DNA from: Polyangiaceae bacterium
GTDB taxonomy: Bacteria; Myxococcota_A; Polyangia; Polyangiales; Polyangiaceae
Reading direction: 5' to 3'
DNA: 64,000 nt
NCBI GenBank assembly: GCA_025936115.1
Contig: JAICTZ010000017.1
Span: forward strand, 86,126 to 150,125
Position 1 is the first letter of the stretch. Each line of letters begins with the position of its first letter. A model generated the notes under the pieces. It saw only the letters and a list, made by a program, of their open reading frames with translations. It did no database searches and was not told where the DNA came from. This document shows positions 53,262 to 61,891 of the stretch, one piece after another. The translations under genes and the position numbers were made by a program.

Positions 53262-54658
53262 CTCGCTCACGCGCGGCGCGCCGTGAGCTCGCGTCCACCT
53301 GGTGCGTCGCGGCCGCGCTCTGTACCGCCGCGTGCGTCAAGGCGCCGATACGGCCCGTGCAAGCGCCGGCCGTAGCACCCCCAAAAAACCAAAGTCCGAC
53401 CTTCGAGCTCGACGGCGCGCCCTTTTGCTTCGCGGGCGCGAACAACTATTACCCGATCTACAAGCCGCGCCCGGTGGTCGACGATCTCTTCGCCGCGGCT
53501 CGCGCTCTCGATCTGCGCGTGCTGCGCGTTTGGGGCATGCTCGACCGCGGCTCGCTGGACGGCAGCGTGCCCAATGCCGATCCGGGCGGCGGCGACAAAG
53601 AAGGCGTCTACTTTCAGTACTGGGATCCTGCGAGAAAGTCGCCGGCGTACAACGACGGGCCGAACGGCCTCGAACGGCTCGATTACGTGCTCGCCCAGGC
53701 GGCCGAAGCGAAGCTCAAGCTCATCGTCGTGCTCGTCAACAATTGGCGAGAGTTCGGCGGCATCGATCAGTACCTGATCTGGTACGGCCGCGCGGCGCAC
53801 CACGAATTCTTCACGGCGCCCGAAGTCGAGCAAGCGTATCGGCAGTGGCTCGCGCACGTGATCACGCGCAAAAATCACCTGAACGGCCGCGTGTACCGCG
53901 ACGATCCCACGGTGTTCGCATGGGAGCTCGCGAACGAGCCGCGCATGAACGACGGCAGCGCCTTCGACCGCGCGAACGGCTGGGACGCACAGACACTCAC
54001 GCGCTGGGCAAGCGAGATGTCGGCGTACGTGAAGACGCTCGATCCGAATCACCTGGTGGCCGTGGGGGACGAGGGTTTTTTGAACGGTGGCGGCGAACAC
54101 TGGGCGTACGCGGCGAAGGACGGTGTCGACCATCGCGCGCTCACGGCCGTGCCCGGCGTCGATTTCGGCACCTTTCACCTGTATCCCGAGAATTGGGGCG
54201 TGACGGCCGAGTGGGGCGACGCGTGGATTTCAGAGCACCTGCGCGTGGCGCGCGAGCTCGGCAAACCGACGCTCTTCGAGGAATACGGCGTGAAGGTCGA
54301 ACGCGCCGCTGGGACGACGGGCGACGTCACGGCTGGCCTGCCCGAGCGCGAGCGCGCTTATCGGAGCTGGAACGAGACGCTCCTGCGCGGCGGCGGTAGC
54401 GGTGCTTTGGCGTGGATGCTCGCGGGTATGGATGAAGCGCGCGACGGCAAACCCGCGACGCGTTACCCGGATTACGACCACTACGCGTTCTATCGCGACG
54501 ACGCGACGGGCCGCTTGCTCGGCGAAGTGGCAGAGCGGTTCCGCACCGCGCCTGCGTGCGTGAACCAGCCGCGGTCGCACGCGCCTGCGTCGCCCTTCGT
54601 GCGCGTGCGGCGGGGCGAGACGCACGTCGCGTTCGGTTGGTTCGGATCCGACGGCTGA
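53231..54658 (+). CDS. GH5 family mannanase-like lipoprotein
   Basis: A 475-residue predicted lipoprotein; the signal region CVAAALCTAAC gives a lipobox TAAC. The mature part is a GH5 (subfamily 7-like) TIM barrel: AGANNYYP, LRVWGMLDRG, WELANEPRMN with the acid/base Glu, HLYPENWG, and LFEEYGVK with the nucleophile Glu. These match endo-beta-1,4-mannanases. Only TTG 53231 is available in frame, which overlaps aguA by 31 bp. Export would place it on the cell surface to attack mannan-like polysaccharides. It could act on host or prey material or on the cell's own glycans. Confidence 0.88.
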   Translation: MLDAAGAAAVARSRAARRELASTWCVAAALCTAACVKAPIRPVQAPAVAPPKNQSPTFELDGAPFCFAGANNYYPIYKPRPVVDDLFAAARALDLRVLRVWGMLDRGSLDGSVPNADPGGGDKEGVYFQYWDPARKSPAYNDGPNGLERLDYVLAQAAEAKLKLIVVLVNNWREFGGIDQYLIWYGRAAHHEFFTAPEVEQAYRQWLAHVITRKNHLNGRVYRDDPTVFAWELANEPRMNDGSAFDRANGWDAQTLTRWASEMSAYVKTLDPNHLVAVGDEGFLNGGGEHWAYAAKDGVDHRALTAVPGVDFGTFHLYPENWGVTAEWGDAWISEHLRVARELGKPTLFEEYGVKVERAAGTTGDVTAGLPERERAYRSWNETLLRGGGSGALAWMLAGMDEARDGKPATRYPDYDHYAFYRDDATGRLLGEVAERFRTAPACVNQPRSHAPASPFVRVRRGETHVAFGWFGSDG

Positions 54659-54689
54659 GTCAGTCTGACGTCGACCGCACGCCGGGCGC

Positions 54690-56027
54690 TCAATCAATCC
54701 CGTGACGCCGCATGAGCTTCTGCACCATCTGACGCGAAACCTCCGCGATGGCCGCTGCGCGCGTCACGTTGCCTCCCGTGCGCGCCAAGATCTGCTCGAG
54801 GTACGAGCGCTCGAACGCCTCGCTCGCCTCGCGCCGCGCGACCCGCAACGGCTGGACGTTCGGCGCCTCAGTCGGCGGACGCGAGTCGGCGCCGCGTCCC
54901 AGCGGACGGCTGTCCCCCGGCGCGGTCGTGGCCCACGGGTTGGCGAACACGCGCTCCGGCGTCACGATGAAGCGCTGCACGGCGTTCGAGAGCTCGCGCA
55001 CATTGCCCGGCCAGCGATGCGCCGTGAACATGTTCCAGACCGTGGGCGGAATGTCCGTGAGCTGGCGCGGGGGCTTCGCGCGCGAGAGAAAATGCTCGAC
55101 GAGCAGCGGCAAATCCTCCGTCCGATCGCGGAGCGGCGGCACGTGGACGTGCGCGGCGGCCAGCCGAAAATACAGATCCTCGCGGAAGTTGCCGCGCGCG
55201 ACTTCGGCCTGGAGGTTGCGATTCGTCGCCGCGATGAGCCGCACGTCGACGGGCAATGTGCGCTGGCCGCCGAGGCGCCGTACCTCACGCCGCTCGAGCA
55301 CGCGCAAGAGCTTCGGTTGCAAGTCTTTCGGCAGCTCGCCGAGCTCGTCGAGGAAGATGCTGCCGCCGTCGGCTTGCTCGAACACGCCCGGGCGCGTGCC
55401 GCTTGCGCCCGTGAATGCACCGCGTTCGTGGCCGAAGAGCTCGCTCTCGGCGAGCGTGGGCGCGACGGCGCTGCAATCGAAGACGATGAACGGTCCGTCA
55501 CGCCGTTCGCTCGCCGCGTGCACCGATTCGGCGACGAGCTCCTTGCCCGTCCCCGTCTCGCCTTCGATCAGCACCGTCACGTCGGTCGGAGCGATGCGCG
55601 CCAGATCGGCGAAGAGCTCGCGCATGCGCGCCGAGCGGCCGAGCAGGTCGCAGAAGCGCTCCGCCGTCGCTTGTTCCCGCGCGACGACTTCCGCCAGCGG
55701 TTCGATGGTGAGCACGCTGTCGCCGACGCGCACCTGCACCGTGCCGCCCACGACCACGTCGTACACGCGCAAATGCCCGATGAACGTGCCGTTCGTCGAG
55801 CCTTCGTCGCGGATGCGCACGCCGGACGGCAGCGGCTCGATCGAGCAATGCCGGCGCGAAACGGTGCTGTCCGTCAGCGCGAGATCGTTGTCCGACGAGC
55901 TCCCGACGCGCAGCGGATTGCTCACGAGCTCCCGCACGGCGCCGCTGTCGGGGCCGACCGTCACCGTGACTCTCAGCTTCGAGTACTGGACGACGATCGG
56001 CAGGGGCTTGGCGAGCGTTTCGGTCAT
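54690..56027 (-). CDS. FHA-type sigma-54 activator (bacterial enhancer-binding protein)
   Basis: A 445-residue regulator. Residues about 22-110 are an FHA domain (RVGSSSDNDLALTDSTVSRRHC, GSTNGTFIG) replacing the usual response-regulator receiver. Residues 130-365 are the AAA+ domain with Walker A GETGTGKE (156-163), the sigma-54 contact GAFTGA (203-208), Walker B GGSIFLDELGE and the arginine region. Residues 405-445 are a Fis-type HTH. It should be switched by a phosphothreonine partner, not by a receiver Asp. It is the last gene of a four-gene minus-strand run starting with a kinase. Confidence 0.95.
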   Translation of the reverse strand: MTETLAKPLPIVVQYSKLRVTVTVGPDSGAVRELVSNPLRVGSSSDNDLALTDSTVSRRHCSIEPLPSGVRIRDEGSTNGTFIGHLRVYDVVVGGTVQVRVGDSVLTIEPLAEVVAREQATAERFCDLLGRSARMRELFADLARIAPTDVTVLIEGETGTGKELVAESVHAASERRDGPFIVFDCSAVAPTLAESELFGHERGAFTGASGTRPGVFEQADGGSIFLDELGELPKDLQPKLLRVLERREVRRLGGQRTLPVDVRLIAATNRNLQAEVARGNFREDLYFRLAAAHVHVPPLRDRTEDLPLLVEHFLSRAKPPRQLTDIPPTVWNMFTAHRWPGNVRELSNAVQRFIVTPERVFANPWATTAPGDSRPLGRGADSRPPTEAPNVQPLRVARREASEAFERSYLEQILARTGGNVTRAAAIAEVSRQMVQKLMRRHGID

Positions 56028-56049
56028 GACCGGGCCCGCCGAGCACGCC

Positions 56050-57666
56050 TCACATGCTCTCCGAATTGGCGTTGCACCAATCGGGCTGAGTGAAGTCGAT
56101 GGGTGTGTCGTTCTTCCACACGATGCGATCGTCCGCGGCCGAGTAGTAGCTCTTGAGCGGGGGATCGTAGCTCGGGCCGTTGCCCTGGTTTTGCAAGCAC
56201 CACATGGCGATGTCGCTGATGGCTTCGCCGGTCACGTTGTCGAAGTTGAGCGGTCCGCTCGCGCCGTCGAAATTGATGCATGCGCCGTCCAGCGATGCCT
56301 TGCCGAAGTTGTCCAAAAATCCCCCCGGACCAACTGGAGTCAGCAAGCCGTCGTCACAGGAGACGCGCGTGAGTGCGGCCGCCAACTCTGGACCCGTCGG
56401 AAAGGGCTGCTGGCTAAGGGCGATCGCGTAGACCAAGAGGTACGCGGCGTCGTAGGCGAATTCGGCGAGATTACCGGGCGGTCGCTGACTGAATTGGCCT
56501 TTGAAACGATCGCTGAAGTTGTTGTAAAGCCTCGATTGGCGCGCGCCCGGTGCCGTCCCGATGATGCGCTGCTCGAGCCGGAACTGCGGATTTTGGCCGA
56601 CGAAATCCGTGAGCTGCCCGACGCGATCGCCCTCGGGCAGCATGTACCAGGGCTGCGGAAGATTCGAATTCCACTTCGCCTCGATGCGCGGCATGAGGTA
56701 CTGCGCAAATTCGCTGGTTCCGAGGGCCATGATGACATTGGGGCCGTAGCTCACGACGCGGTCCGCGTGCGACGACCAGTCGACCGTGTCGAGGTTTTGC
56801 GGGTTCGGATACTTGTCTTGAAGGCCACTCACTACCGGCGGCGCGGCCTGGTTCGCGTTCGGCATGGTGGTCGCGCCAAGTTGTAAGCCGCGACCCGCGC
56901 TATCGTCTTTATAGAGGATGGCGATCTTGGGATCGCGATTATCGGGGATCGTGCCCGCGCTCGTCAGTTGGCTGGTCAGTTCGACCAGGAGGTACTTCAT
57001 GAGCTCGGTCTGCACGACATCGGACGGACAGGTGCGCCAGAAGAGCCCATTGTCGGCGACATCGGTGAGCGCCGGGCTCGTCGCGGTGGCCGAGATGACG
57101 AGCGTCTGGTCCGGCACCGTCACGTCGAGCACGTCGAGCGTCACTCCGCTGAACGAGGGCCCGATGATGGCCGGGACTTTCACGTCCTCCGCGAGATGCC
57201 GGGCGACTTTCTTCGGATCCGACCCCTCGTCGCACACGAGCATGCCGACGTGACGCTGGCCCTGATTGCCGACTCCGGGAAAGCCGTTCGAGTTCGCTTG
57301 GATTTCGTCGAAAGCGAGCTCGGCGCCTTCTTTCGGCGGCGTGCCGTAGCTCGCAAAGTCGCCCGTCAGCGCCCCCATGTAACCGAAGAGAATGGTGTTG
57401 TCCTCTTGGAGGATCCCCTCGGGCAGCACTTGTGTGCACTCGGTGGTCAAGAGCTTCACGCAGCTCGACTCCACGCACGCGCTCGGCTCGCCATAGCGCG
57501 ACGTGCACTCCGCGTGCGTCGAGCACGGCTCGCGCTTCGACGTGTCGACGACGAGCGTGCACCCGGCGAGCGGCACGACGAGCCCAGCCGCGAGCAACGA
57601 GCGGAACGCTCGCCACACGCCGAGATGGCGCGCAGTATGAGCACCGGTGGACATGACGGCGCGCAT
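56050..57666 (-). CDS. Periplasmic solute-binding lipoprotein, branched-chain-amino-acid type fold
   Basis: A 538-residue lipoprotein. SLLAAGLVVPLAGC gives lipobox PLAGC. A short Cys-rich segment follows (CSTHAEC, CVESSC, TEC), then a type I periplasmic binding fold like LivJ or urea sensors: GYMGALTGDFASYG, GPSFSGVTLDVLD, AILYKDDSAG, and NLAEFAYDAAYLLVYA. No ABC permease is nearby, so a sensing role is more likely than transport. ATG 57666 starts 2 bp after the upstream stop; ATG 57654 is the alternative. The kinase two genes upstream and the sigma-54 activator downstream suggest a signalling path. Confidence 0.85.
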   Translation of the reverse strand: MRAVMSTGAHTARHLGVWRAFRSLLAAGLVVPLAGCTLVVDTSKREPCSTHAECTSRYGEPSACVESSCVKLLTTECTQVLPEGILQEDNTILFGYMGALTGDFASYGTPPKEGAELAFDEIQANSNGFPGVGNQGQRHVGMLVCDEGSDPKKVARHLAEDVKVPAIIGPSFSGVTLDVLDVTVPDQTLVISATATSPALTDVADNGLFWRTCPSDVVQTELMKYLLVELTSQLTSAGTIPDNRDPKIAILYKDDSAGRGLQLGATTMPNANQAAPPVVSGLQDKYPNPQNLDTVDWSSHADRVVSYGPNVIMALGTSEFAQYLMPRIEAKWNSNLPQPWYMLPEGDRVGQLTDFVGQNPQFRLEQRIIGTAPGARQSRLYNNFSDRFKGQFSQRPPGNLAEFAYDAAYLLVYAIALSQQPFPTGPELAAALTRVSCDDGLLTPVGPGGFLDNFGKASLDGACINFDGASGPLNFDNVTGEAISDIAMWCLQNQGNGPSYDPPLKSYYSAADDRIVWKNDTPIDFTQPDWCNANSESM

Positions 57667-57668
57667 GC

Positions 57669-58727
57669 TCAAAAACTCGTCTCCAAGCGTACGCCCCGTG
57701 GCGCGACCCCGACTCTGAACGACCGCGCGCTCGCGCTCGCCGCGCTGGCTTTCTTGCCCGACAGATGATCGAGCGTCAGCCACAAACTCACGCCCCCCGC
57801 CACCACGGCGCCGGCCGTCAGCACGTCCGTCACGATCGCGAGCGTGCGCACGTGGGACGCCTGGTCTTCGATTTGGGCGTCGCTCACCTCGAGCCGGCCA
57901 CGATCGTCCGCGAGCTTCGAATTCTTCGAGAGTGTCACGACGCCGGTGACCGTGGCGCCCACGGCGAGCGCCCCCGTCGTCGCCCAGCCGACCCACACGG
58001 CCGTGGACGAAGGGTGGTGGCGCGTCGCATCGGCTTGCGGCGAGCTCTTCGAGCCGAGCGATCCCTCGACCGCAAAAGGTGGTGGCCCCGAGCTCGACAC
58101 CGGAGCCATCGGGCTCGTGCTGGTCGTCGCGTTGGCGCTGGCCGCTTCTTGGCCCGCAGGCGCGCCGTGGCCGACCAGCGTGAAACTCACCTTGTCCTGC
58201 ACGTTGCCGGCGAGCGTGATGCGGCGGGTTTGCGGCAGGTAGTCCGGGTGTCGCACCGTCACGAGCCGGATCCCCGAGTTGACAATCAGCGGCCCCGCGA
58301 GCGGGCTCGTCCCCACGGGTGCGTCGTCGATCAGGATTTCCGCGCCGGGCACGTCGATGTCGATCGTGAGCTTGGCGACGCGTTGCGCGAGCTCGTTCAG
58401 CTCTTTTTGCACCTGCTCGCGGCGTGAGCTCGGGATTTTGTCGCCGCCTTGATCGAGGTAACGCCGATACGCGTCGATGGCCGCCGCGTAGTCGTGCATC
58501 GCGTAGCGAACCTGCCCGATGTTGTAATAGAGCTTGTACGACGGTCGAAGCTCGGCCGCACGATTGAGCTCGACGAGGGCCGCATCGTACGCGCCCTCTT
58601 CGTAGAGCTTCACGGCGTTGTCGTAGCGCTCGCGCGCCTCGCGCTCGGGATCGGCGGCGTGCGCACGGCCGGCGAATCCGAGGACCAGCCAAAAAGCCAG
58701 CATCGCCGAAAGAAAAAGCTTCGCCAT
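57669..58727 (-). CDS. TPR-PEGA membrane protein
   Basis: A 352-residue protein. A signal peptide (MAKLFLSAMLAFWLVLGFAGRAHA) is followed by TPR helices (YDNAVKLYEEGAYDAALVEL, YNIGQVRYAMHDYAAAIDAY) and a PEGA domain (about 135-190: DIDVPGAEILIDDAPVGTSP...). Two hydrophobic segments near 245-270 and 310-330 suggest anchoring. It sits between the kinase gene and the solute-binding lipoprotein with 37 and 2 bp spacing. It is likely the membrane-side adaptor of the same path. ATG 58727 begins the signal peptide; the far upstream frame is only a shadow. Confidence 0.85.
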   Translation of the reverse strand: MAKLFLSAMLAFWLVLGFAGRAHAADPEREARERYDNAVKLYEEGAYDAALVELNRAAELRPSYKLYYNIGQVRYAMHDYAAAIDAYRRYLDQGGDKIPSSRREQVQKELNELAQRVAKLTIDIDVPGAEILIDDAPVGTSPLAGPLIVNSGIRLVTVRHPDYLPQTRRITLAGNVQDKVSFTLVGHGAPAGQEAASANATTSTSPMAPVSSSGPPPFAVEGSLGSKSSPQADATRHHPSSTAVWVGWATTGALAVGATVTGVVTLSKNSKLADDRGRLEVSDAQIEDQASHVRTLAIVTDVLTAGAVVAGGVSLWLTLDHLSGKKASAASASARSFRVGVAPRGVRLETSF

Positions 58728-58764
58728 CTCGATTCTAACCAGCCCCTGGGCGCCAAGCAGGAGC

Positions 58765-60636
58765 TCACCAAGGCGACTCGCTCGTGTCAAGCGCCGGTGC
58801 GGCGGGCCGCGCGCGTTTGCGCTCGGGAAAATCTTGATACAGGTCGTCCGGTCGCTTGGCGGGCGCCGTGCGAGAACGAGCAACGGCCGCAGCGGGCTTG
58901 GCCGTGGCATTTGGCGGGGCCGGCGGCGACGCTGAAGCCTCCGGAGGCGGCGCTTCGGCGAGGCGCACCTCGAGATCGAGATCGTGGTCGAAGTGGAGCT
59001 CGAAGCTGCGCGGGTCGTAACCCGGCGCGCTGACGACGAGCGTGTGCACGGAGCCGTCGCGCGGTCGTTCGGTATCGATGGGATTGTTGCGGAGAGGTGT
59101 CCCGTCGAGCGCGAGCGTCGCGGCTTCGGGCATGGCGCGGAGATGGAGCCGCAAGGTGTCGGCTTTCGCGGGCGCGGGCGTGGTGTTCGCGCCGGGGCTC
59201 GCGTTCGACGTGGTCTCGGGCGCTCGCGGGCGGAGTGCCGCGATGATGACGAGCGCGACGCCGAGCGCGCCGAGCGCGAACGTCGCGGCAAACCAGCGCT
59301 TTTTTCGCGCATTCGGCGCGGTCGGCGTGCCGCTCGCGCGCGAGACGTCGAGCGGCGGCGCGCTCACGTTGTCCGCTGAGGGTGCGGAGCTCGTTTGTGG
59401 CGGTTCGATGGACATCCCATTCCCCTCGTGCAGGAGGCTCGGCGCCGTCGTCGGGGCCGTGACGGGCGACGACTTGGGCGCGCTCGACGCCTGCGCCGCG
59501 AGAAATTGCAACGTCGGCAGCAGGTGAACGGCGTTGATGCGCCCCGACTCGTACTCCGCTTCGGCGTCATTCACCTCGCTCATGGCTTGGCGAATGACCT
59601 CGGCGATCTCGGCGCGTTCCCTGGCGAACATCGAGGAAACCCGTTCGCCGAGCTCACGCGTGCTCACTCGCTTGCGGGTGTCGAGGAACGCGAGCAATTC
59701 GTCGCGAAACGAGCTCGCGTCGGCGTGGCGATCCTCGGGCCGGCGCGAGAGCGCGCGTTTTACGATGCGTTCGAGCTCGGGCGGGACGTTCGGCGCCGCT
59801 TCACGCAAGCTCGGCAGCGAACCCTGCACGACGCTCCGTAAAATCTCGTACACCGAGGCCGTCCCGTGCATGTGCCGGCGCGCGATGGCTTCCCACAGAA
59901 TCACCCCGACGCTGAACAAATCCGCGCGGTGATCGATGGCGCCGCCCAGCACCTGCTCGGGCGACATGTACGGCACCTTGCCCTTGACGACGCCCGCGCG
60001 CGTCTTGTTCGACTCGAGCGTCTTCGCGATGCCGAAGTCCACGAGCTTCGTGTGACCGGCGTAGGTGACGAAAATATTCTGGGGCGAAACGTCGCGATGG
60101 ACGATGTGGAGCAAACGCCCGTCGTAGTCGCGCAAGCTGTGGGCGTAATCGAGCGCCTCGAGCACGCAGCAGAGCACCTGCAGCTGCATCTCGAGCGTGA
60201 ACTCGGCGCCGTCCGATTCCCACGTGCGATCCTGCAGGTGGCTGAGCGGCTGGCCTTCCAGAAATTCCATCGCGATGAAGTCGTGGCCCTCTTCGGACCC
60301 GACCTCGTGCGACTGCACGATGTTCGGATGGCTCAGACGCGCGGCGAGTCGTGCCTCGTCGTGGAACATGCGCGCGAAGTCGGCGCGCTCCTGCTCCGGC
60401 AGATCCGAGCGCAGCACCTTGAGCACCTGCAGCTTGTTGAAGCCGGCCGGGTTGCCGGTCACCGCCAGGAACACCTCCGCCATGCCGCCGCTGCCGAGGC
60501 GAGCCAGCAGCCGGTACTTGGAGAAAATTCGGTAGTTCCCCTGAGTTGTGAGTGAGCTGAGCGGCCGGGCCGGTACCGGACTGAAGCGTCCACTGCCGCT
60601 CGAAGCTCCGCCCACACCAGCACCTCGTGGCGGCAA
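58765..60636 (-). CDS. Membrane Ser/Thr kinase with periplasmic PEGA-like domain
   Basis: A 623-residue kinase. Residues 41-310 are the catalytic domain: LGSGGMAEVF, Lys73 in VLKVL, HRDVSPQN (180-187) and DFGIAK (200-205), YMSPEQ. All motifs are intact. A coiled stretch and a linker follow to one membrane segment (about 455-475, FAATFALGALGVALVIIAAL), then a PEGA-like beta domain (about 505-565) outside, and a Pro/Ala/Lys-rich end. It heads a tight unit with the TPR-PEGA, binding lipoprotein and FHA regulator genes. TTG 60636 is the start; the kinase domain begins at residue 40. Confidence 0.94.
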   Translation of the reverse strand: MPPRGAGVGGASSGSGRFSPVPARPLSSLTTQGNYRIFSKYRLLARLGSGGMAEVFLAVTGNPAGFNKLQVLKVLRSDLPEQERADFARMFHDEARLAARLSHPNIVQSHEVGSEEGHDFIAMEFLEGQPLSHLQDRTWESDGAEFTLEMQLQVLCCVLEALDYAHSLRDYDGRLLHIVHRDVSPQNIFVTYAGHTKLVDFGIAKTLESNKTRAGVVKGKVPYMSPEQVLGGAIDHRADLFSVGVILWEAIARRHMHGTASVYEILRSVVQGSLPSLREAAPNVPPELERIVKRALSRRPEDRHADASSFRDELLAFLDTRKRVSTRELGERVSSMFARERAEIAEVIRQAMSEVNDAEAEYESGRINAVHLLPTLQFLAAQASSAPKSSPVTAPTTAPSLLHEGNGMSIEPPQTSSAPSADNVSAPPLDVSRASGTPTAPNARKKRWFAATFALGALGVALVIIAALRPRAPETTSNASPGANTTPAPAKADTLRLHLRAMPEAATLALDGTPLRNNPIDTERPRDGSVHTLVVSAPGYDPRSFELHFDHDLDLEVRLAEAPPPEASASPPAPPNATAKPAAAVARSRTAPAKRPDDLYQDFPERKRARPAAPALDTSESPW

Positions 60637-60806
60637 GGAACCAGGATTTTGGCGGGTGCTGATGGTCGCCTCCTCGCGGACCCCGAGCCAGCAGCAATGC
60701 CCGACCCGGACGGCCAGTCTACCACGCGGCGCCGTGGAGCACGCGATCCCAGTTCGAGCTCAGAACCGGTACAAGTGACCGTCGCGCCCGCTTCGGGGGA
60801 CCGGCC

Positions 60807-60820
60807 CCCAGGCGCCTGGG
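60807..60820. promoter_or_regulatory. Perfect 14-bp palindrome upstream of the hydrolase gene
   Basis: CCCAGGCGCCTGGG reads the same on both strands. It lies 24 bp before the TTG at 60845, preceded by a GGGGG/CCCCC stem at 60795-60809. It could be an operator, or a hairpin affecting the message. No T-run, so a terminator is unlikely. Confidence 0.45.
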
Positions 60821-60844
60821 TTCGACCCGGCGGAAGCGCTTCAC

Positions 60845-61891
60845 TTGAACCACGTGGCGATCCGCGAAAAGACTCCCGCTGTGGCGCATTGCCCTCGACG
60901 CCGGCCGTCGCGTTCCGAGCGCTCGCTCGGTCCGTGCCGCATCGCGTCGCTCGCGGCGTTGTGCGTGGTGGGCTTCGGCGCCAGCGCAGCGGCGCGGGCG
61001 CCCGAAACCGGCAGTCGCTGGTTCATGCAGAAGCCACCGCCGTCCACGCAGGTGCAAAAGTCGTCCGCCGAACGCGGCGTGAACCCCTGCAACACGCCGG
61101 ATCCTGGTTTTGGCGCCTACGAGCACTGGATCAAGACGGGCTCGGCGCTCGTGCTCTTGCCGCGGCGGGGGATGGTCAATGCCGCGGGCGAATTCGACGT
61201 TGTCTTTCACTTTCACGGGCACGAGCCCGCGCGCAAAGAGTGGGTCCAGGTGATGCACGGCGTCGTGCTCGTCGGGATGACGCTCGGCATCGGGTCCGGC
61301 GTCTACGAGAATACGTTCCGCGACCCGGCCGCGTTCGAGCGCCTGCTCAAGAGCATCGAAGCGACGGTCGCCGAGCACAGCGGCCGCAAGGAAGCGCACG
61401 CGCGTCGCATCGCGCTGAGCTCGTGGAGCGCGGGCTACGGCGCTCTCGAGGAGATCTTGAATCAGCCGCTCGGGCGTGAACGCGTCGACAGCGTCATCCT
61501 GCTCGACGGCCTGCACTGCGACTACGCCGGCAACGGCTTCGTGCAGACGACGCTCGAGCCCTTCGTTCGTTTCGCGCACCAAGCCGCCGACGGCAAGCGC
61601 CTCATGTTCGTGAGCCACTCCTCGATCATTCCGCCGGGCTACGCGTCGACCACGGAGACGGCCAATTTTCTCATCCACGAGCTCGGTGGCCGGCCGCACC
61701 CCGCCCGGGCGCGCGCGAGCGATCCGATGGGTCTCGAGCTCATCTCCCGCTACGACGCGGGCGGCTTTCACGTCCGCGGTTACGCCGGCAACGCCGAGCT
61801 CGACCACTGCGCGCAGATTGGCCTCTACCGCGACATCCTCAAGGTGCACCTAGCGCCGCGCTGGAGCCCACCGCGTGCCGCGCGACACTGA
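60845..61891 (+). CDS. Alpha/beta-hydrolase-like exported protein
   Basis: A 348-residue protein. A basic N-terminus and hydrophobic stretch (RIASLAALCVVGFGASAAARA) suggest export. The core has VVFHFHGHEPARKEW and the nucleophile elbow LSSWSAGYGAL (S-x-S-x-G), then VILLDGLHCDYAG. These are features of alpha/beta hydrolases with an esterase- or peptidase-like appearance. A late His, in the HVRGYAG region or LDHCAQ, may complete the triad. The start (TTG 60845) is weak, with GTG 60854 as an alternative. It overlaps the RluA gene by 17 bp and is probably cotranscribed. Confidence 0.75.
   Translation: MNHVAIREKTPAVAHCPRRRPSRSERSLGPCRIASLAALCVVGFGASAAARAPETGSRWFMQKPPPSTQVQKSSAERGVNPCNTPDPGFGAYEHWIKTGSALVLLPRRGMVNAAGEFDVVFHFHGHEPARKEWVQVMHGVVLVGMTLGIGSGVYENTFRDPAAFERLLKSIEATVAEHSGRKEAHARRIALSSWSAGYGALEEILNQPLGRERVDSVILLDGLHCDYAGNGFVQTTLEPFVRFAHQAADGKRLMFVSHSSIIPPGYASTTETANFLIHELGGRPHPARARASDPMGLELISRYDAGGFHVRGYAGNAELDHCAQIGLYRDILKVHLAPRWSPPRAARH

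Noticed and set aside
57667..58692. Upstream extension of the solute-binding lipoprotein frame
   Set aside because: It overlaps the TPR-PEGA gene in another frame, and the lipoprotein signal peptide begins at 57666.
60815..60832. GGGTTCGACCC, another T-arm-like string
   Set aside because: The five-base stems around it do not pair and no acceptor stem is found; it is a by-product of the neighbouring palindrome.
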